NCBI RefSeq assembly: GCF_902626525.1
Contig: NZ_CACOFR010000009.1
Coordinates: 1 to 64,000, forward strand
From: an uncultured Prochlorococcus sp.
GTDB lineage: Bacteria > Cyanobacteriota > Cyanobacteriia > PCC-6307 > Cyanobiaceae
DNA length: 64,000 bases
Direction: 5' to 3'
Shown: in pieces, positions 63,001 through 64,000 of the stretch
How the letters are laid out: each line of letters begins with the position of its first letter
How positions within the stretch are numbered: the first letter of the stretch is position 1
The notes under the pieces: model-generated
What the model saw: the letters and a program-made list of their open reading frames with translations, nothing else
The model's database searches: none
What the model was told of the DNA's origin: nothing
Made by a program: the position numbers and the translations under genes

Positions 63001-63237
63001 ATGTCAAGAGTTTGTGAACTAACTGGTGCAAAAGCTAATAATGGTATGGCTGTGAGTCATTCACATATTAGAACAAAAAAATTACAACAAGTTAACCTTC
63101 AAAAAAGAAGATTATGGTGGGAAGAAGGGAAAAAATGGGTAAATTTAAAAATTAGTACAAAAGCACTTAAGTCTGTTCAAAAAGTTGGCCTTGATAAAAT
63201 TGCGAAATCAAATGGGGTTGATTTAAATAAATACTAA
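63001..63237 (+). CDS. rpmB: 50S ribosomal protein L28
   Basis: 78 residues from [20 protein letters not shown] at 63001; the longer frame to 62962 starts inside the htpG tail and is not L28. Conserved [20 protein letters not shown] and [20 protein letters not shown]. It follows htpG by 40 bases and probably shares its message, with possible separate promoters. Confidence 0.97.
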   Translation: MSRVCELTGAKANNGMAVSHSHIRTKKLQQVNLQKRRLWWEEGKKWVNLKISTKALKSVQKVGLDKIAKSNGVDLNKY

Positions 63238-63242
63238 ATTTG

Positions 63243-63776
63243 ATGAAAAATTTGGTAATAAATATATTCATATCATTTTTCCTTTTAATAAATTGTTTTC
63301 CAGCATTAGCTTTTGACTTTGCTCCTGAAGTTGGTGACATTGCACCAAACTTCTATCTAAAAGGATTTAATAAAAAATTAAAAACAAAAACTAATTGGGA
63401 ATTAAATGATTTTAAGGGTAAGTGGCTCATAATGTATTTTTATCCAAAGGATTTTACGGCAGGATGCACTCTTGAAGCTAAAGGTTTTTCAGAATTAAAA
63501 AATGATTTTTCAAAGTATAATGCCGAAATTGTTGGAATTAGTGCTGATAATCAAGATTCACACGAAAGTTTCTGCAGTGAAAAATCCATAAACTACACAT
63601 TATTATCAGATCCTGAGGGAATAATTAGTGACAAATATGGTTCCTGGATTCCTCCTTTCTCAGATAGAAATACTTTTTTGATTTCTCCAGAGGGTAAAAT
63701 AGCTTATAGATGGATAAGTGTTCTGCCCTTGAATCATGCTAAAGAAGTACTTAACGTATTAATGAAAAAAATATAA
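63243..63776 (+). CDS. PrxQ/BCP-type peroxiredoxin with signal peptide
   Basis: 177 residues from ATG 63243 (a TTG at 63240 is in frame just before). N-terminal Sec signal (MKNLVINIFISFFLLINCFP with cleavage likely after ALA) means action in the periplasm or thylakoid lumen. Seen: the peroxidatic motif FTAGCTLEAKGF. The usual PrxQ resolving Cys five residues later (GCTxExC) is absent; another Cys is in SHESFCSEKS. So it may be a 1-Cys enzyme or use this distant Cys. It follows rpmB closely. Confidence 0.9.
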   Translation: MKNLVINIFISFFLLINCFPALAFDFAPEVGDIAPNFYLKGFNKKLKTKTNWELNDFKGKWLIMYFYPKDFTAGCTLEAKGFSELKNDFSKYNAEIVGISADNQDSHESFCSEKSINYTLLSDPEGIISDKYGSWIPPFSDRNTFLISPEGKIAYRWISVLPLNHAKEVLNVLMKKI

Positions 63777-63779
63777 ATT

Positions 63780-64000
63780 TTGCACGAATTATCATTTGGA
63801 ACATGGTTAATACATATATCTTCTGTGATTGAATGGATTGCTGCCATATTTGTTATATACAACATTTCTACTAATAAAAAATATAATTTATTTTTTTGGT
63901 TAAGCATCGCTATGGTTCCAAACTTAATTGGTGCTATGTGTGCGATCACATGGCATATTTATGACAATCAAGAAATACTTTACGGTCTTGTAACACTTCA
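63780..64000 (+). CDS. DUF2499 family protein (cut by window end)
   Basis: About 73 codons are visible from TTG at 63780 to the window edge. The sequence reads LHELSFGTWLIHISSVIEWI followed by AAIFVIYNIS and MVPNLIGAMCAITWHIYDNQ. The two hydrophobic segments with W-H and CAITWH residues match the DUF2499/Ycf49-like family of cyanobacteria and plastids, whose function is not known. It starts four bases after the peroxiredoxin stop. An upstream ATG is not available. Confidence 0.82.
   Translation, partial: MHELSFGTWLIHISSVIEWIAAIFVIYNISTNKKYNLFFWLSIAMVPNLIGAMCAITWHIYDNQEILYGLVTL

Overview
The window is a strongly AT-rich, gene-dense stretch of a marine picocyanobacterial chromosome. It is best explained as Prochlorococcus, probably a high-light-type lineage judging by base composition read by eye; no strain is assigned. 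Support comes from acsF (chlorophyll cyclase), a psb30/ycf12-like photosystem II peptide, cyanobacterial families (Ycf20/DUF565, CCB2/CCB4-type cofactor assembly, DUF2996, DUF3110, DUF1995, DUF2499, DUF2237), a cyanobacterial ClpS, and B12 genes (cobN, cobU, metH). There are no insertion sequences, prophage genes, CRISPR arrays or rRNA genes. Both ends are cut: fmt at the left and a DUF2499 gene at the right.

Layout. 1-9.5 kb is a minus-strand run: fmt, tldE/pmbA, tldD, acsF, a repeat-bearing DUF2996 protein, a small LapA-like membrane protein, a Zam/RNase R-like protein with a decayed RNB domain, a split Gdt1/Mnx-type transporter and a YkgJ cysteine-cluster protein. 9.6-13.6 kb is mostly plus: psb30, a CbbY-like HAD hydrolase, ycf20, (rpmF on minus), an FtsH homologue that has lost its zinc site, and a polytopic membrane protein. 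13.6-17.3 kb starts with a 2-Cys peroxiredoxin and then becomes a loose cluster of seven or eight tiny lineage-specific ORFs, a ribbon-helix-helix-like gene bracketed by an operator-like repeat, and about 0.5 kb of non-coding DNA. 17.3-26.3 kb holds clpS, tRNA-Met, trmL, cobU, a ccb gene, lptC, metG, a short catalytically intact RNase II-like protein, rpsR, rpmG and pheT. 26.3-29.98 kb is an accessory-like patch with a secreted small protein, a hairpin-rich intergenic region, an RHH/J-domain fusion, an Ap4A phosphorylase and small conserved proteins. 30-64 kb is housekeeping: metH, ilvE, cobN, a PHP esterase, hemG, uvrC, a flavin reductase, coaD, dacB, DUF1995, a cysteine desulfurase, dapF, leuS, pgi, purN, argC, ribBA, a cyclophilin, DUF3110, a dnaJ-dnaK pair, tRNA-Ser, ferredoxin, an inositol-monophosphatase-family gene, hisZ, htpG, rpmB, a lumenal/periplasmic PrxQ-like peroxiredoxin and DUF2499.

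How the genes fit together. Tetrapyrrole and cobalt chemistry recurs (acsF, hemG, cobN, cobU, and B12-dependent metH). Chaperone/proteolysis functions recur (dnaK-dnaJ, htpG, clpS, the FtsH-like pseudoprotease). Peroxide defence is covered by two peroxiredoxins. Genes are tightly packed, with many 1-17 nt overlaps and common GTG/TTG starts.

I did not find a multi-gene system that I could call new. The strongest leads are single genes or pairs: (1) an FtsH homologue with intact ATPase motifs but all three zinc ligands substituted, next to an uncharacterised membrane protein; (2) a full-length RNase II/R family protein with lost catalytic motifs coexisting with a minimal RNB protein whose catalytic motifs are intact; (3) a ribbon-helix-helix plus J-domain fusion; (4) a Gdt1/Mnx transporter cut into halves by one in-frame stop codon; (5) a proteobacterial-type HemG in a cyanobacterium; and (6) a small RHH-like gene flanked by matching operator-like repeats.
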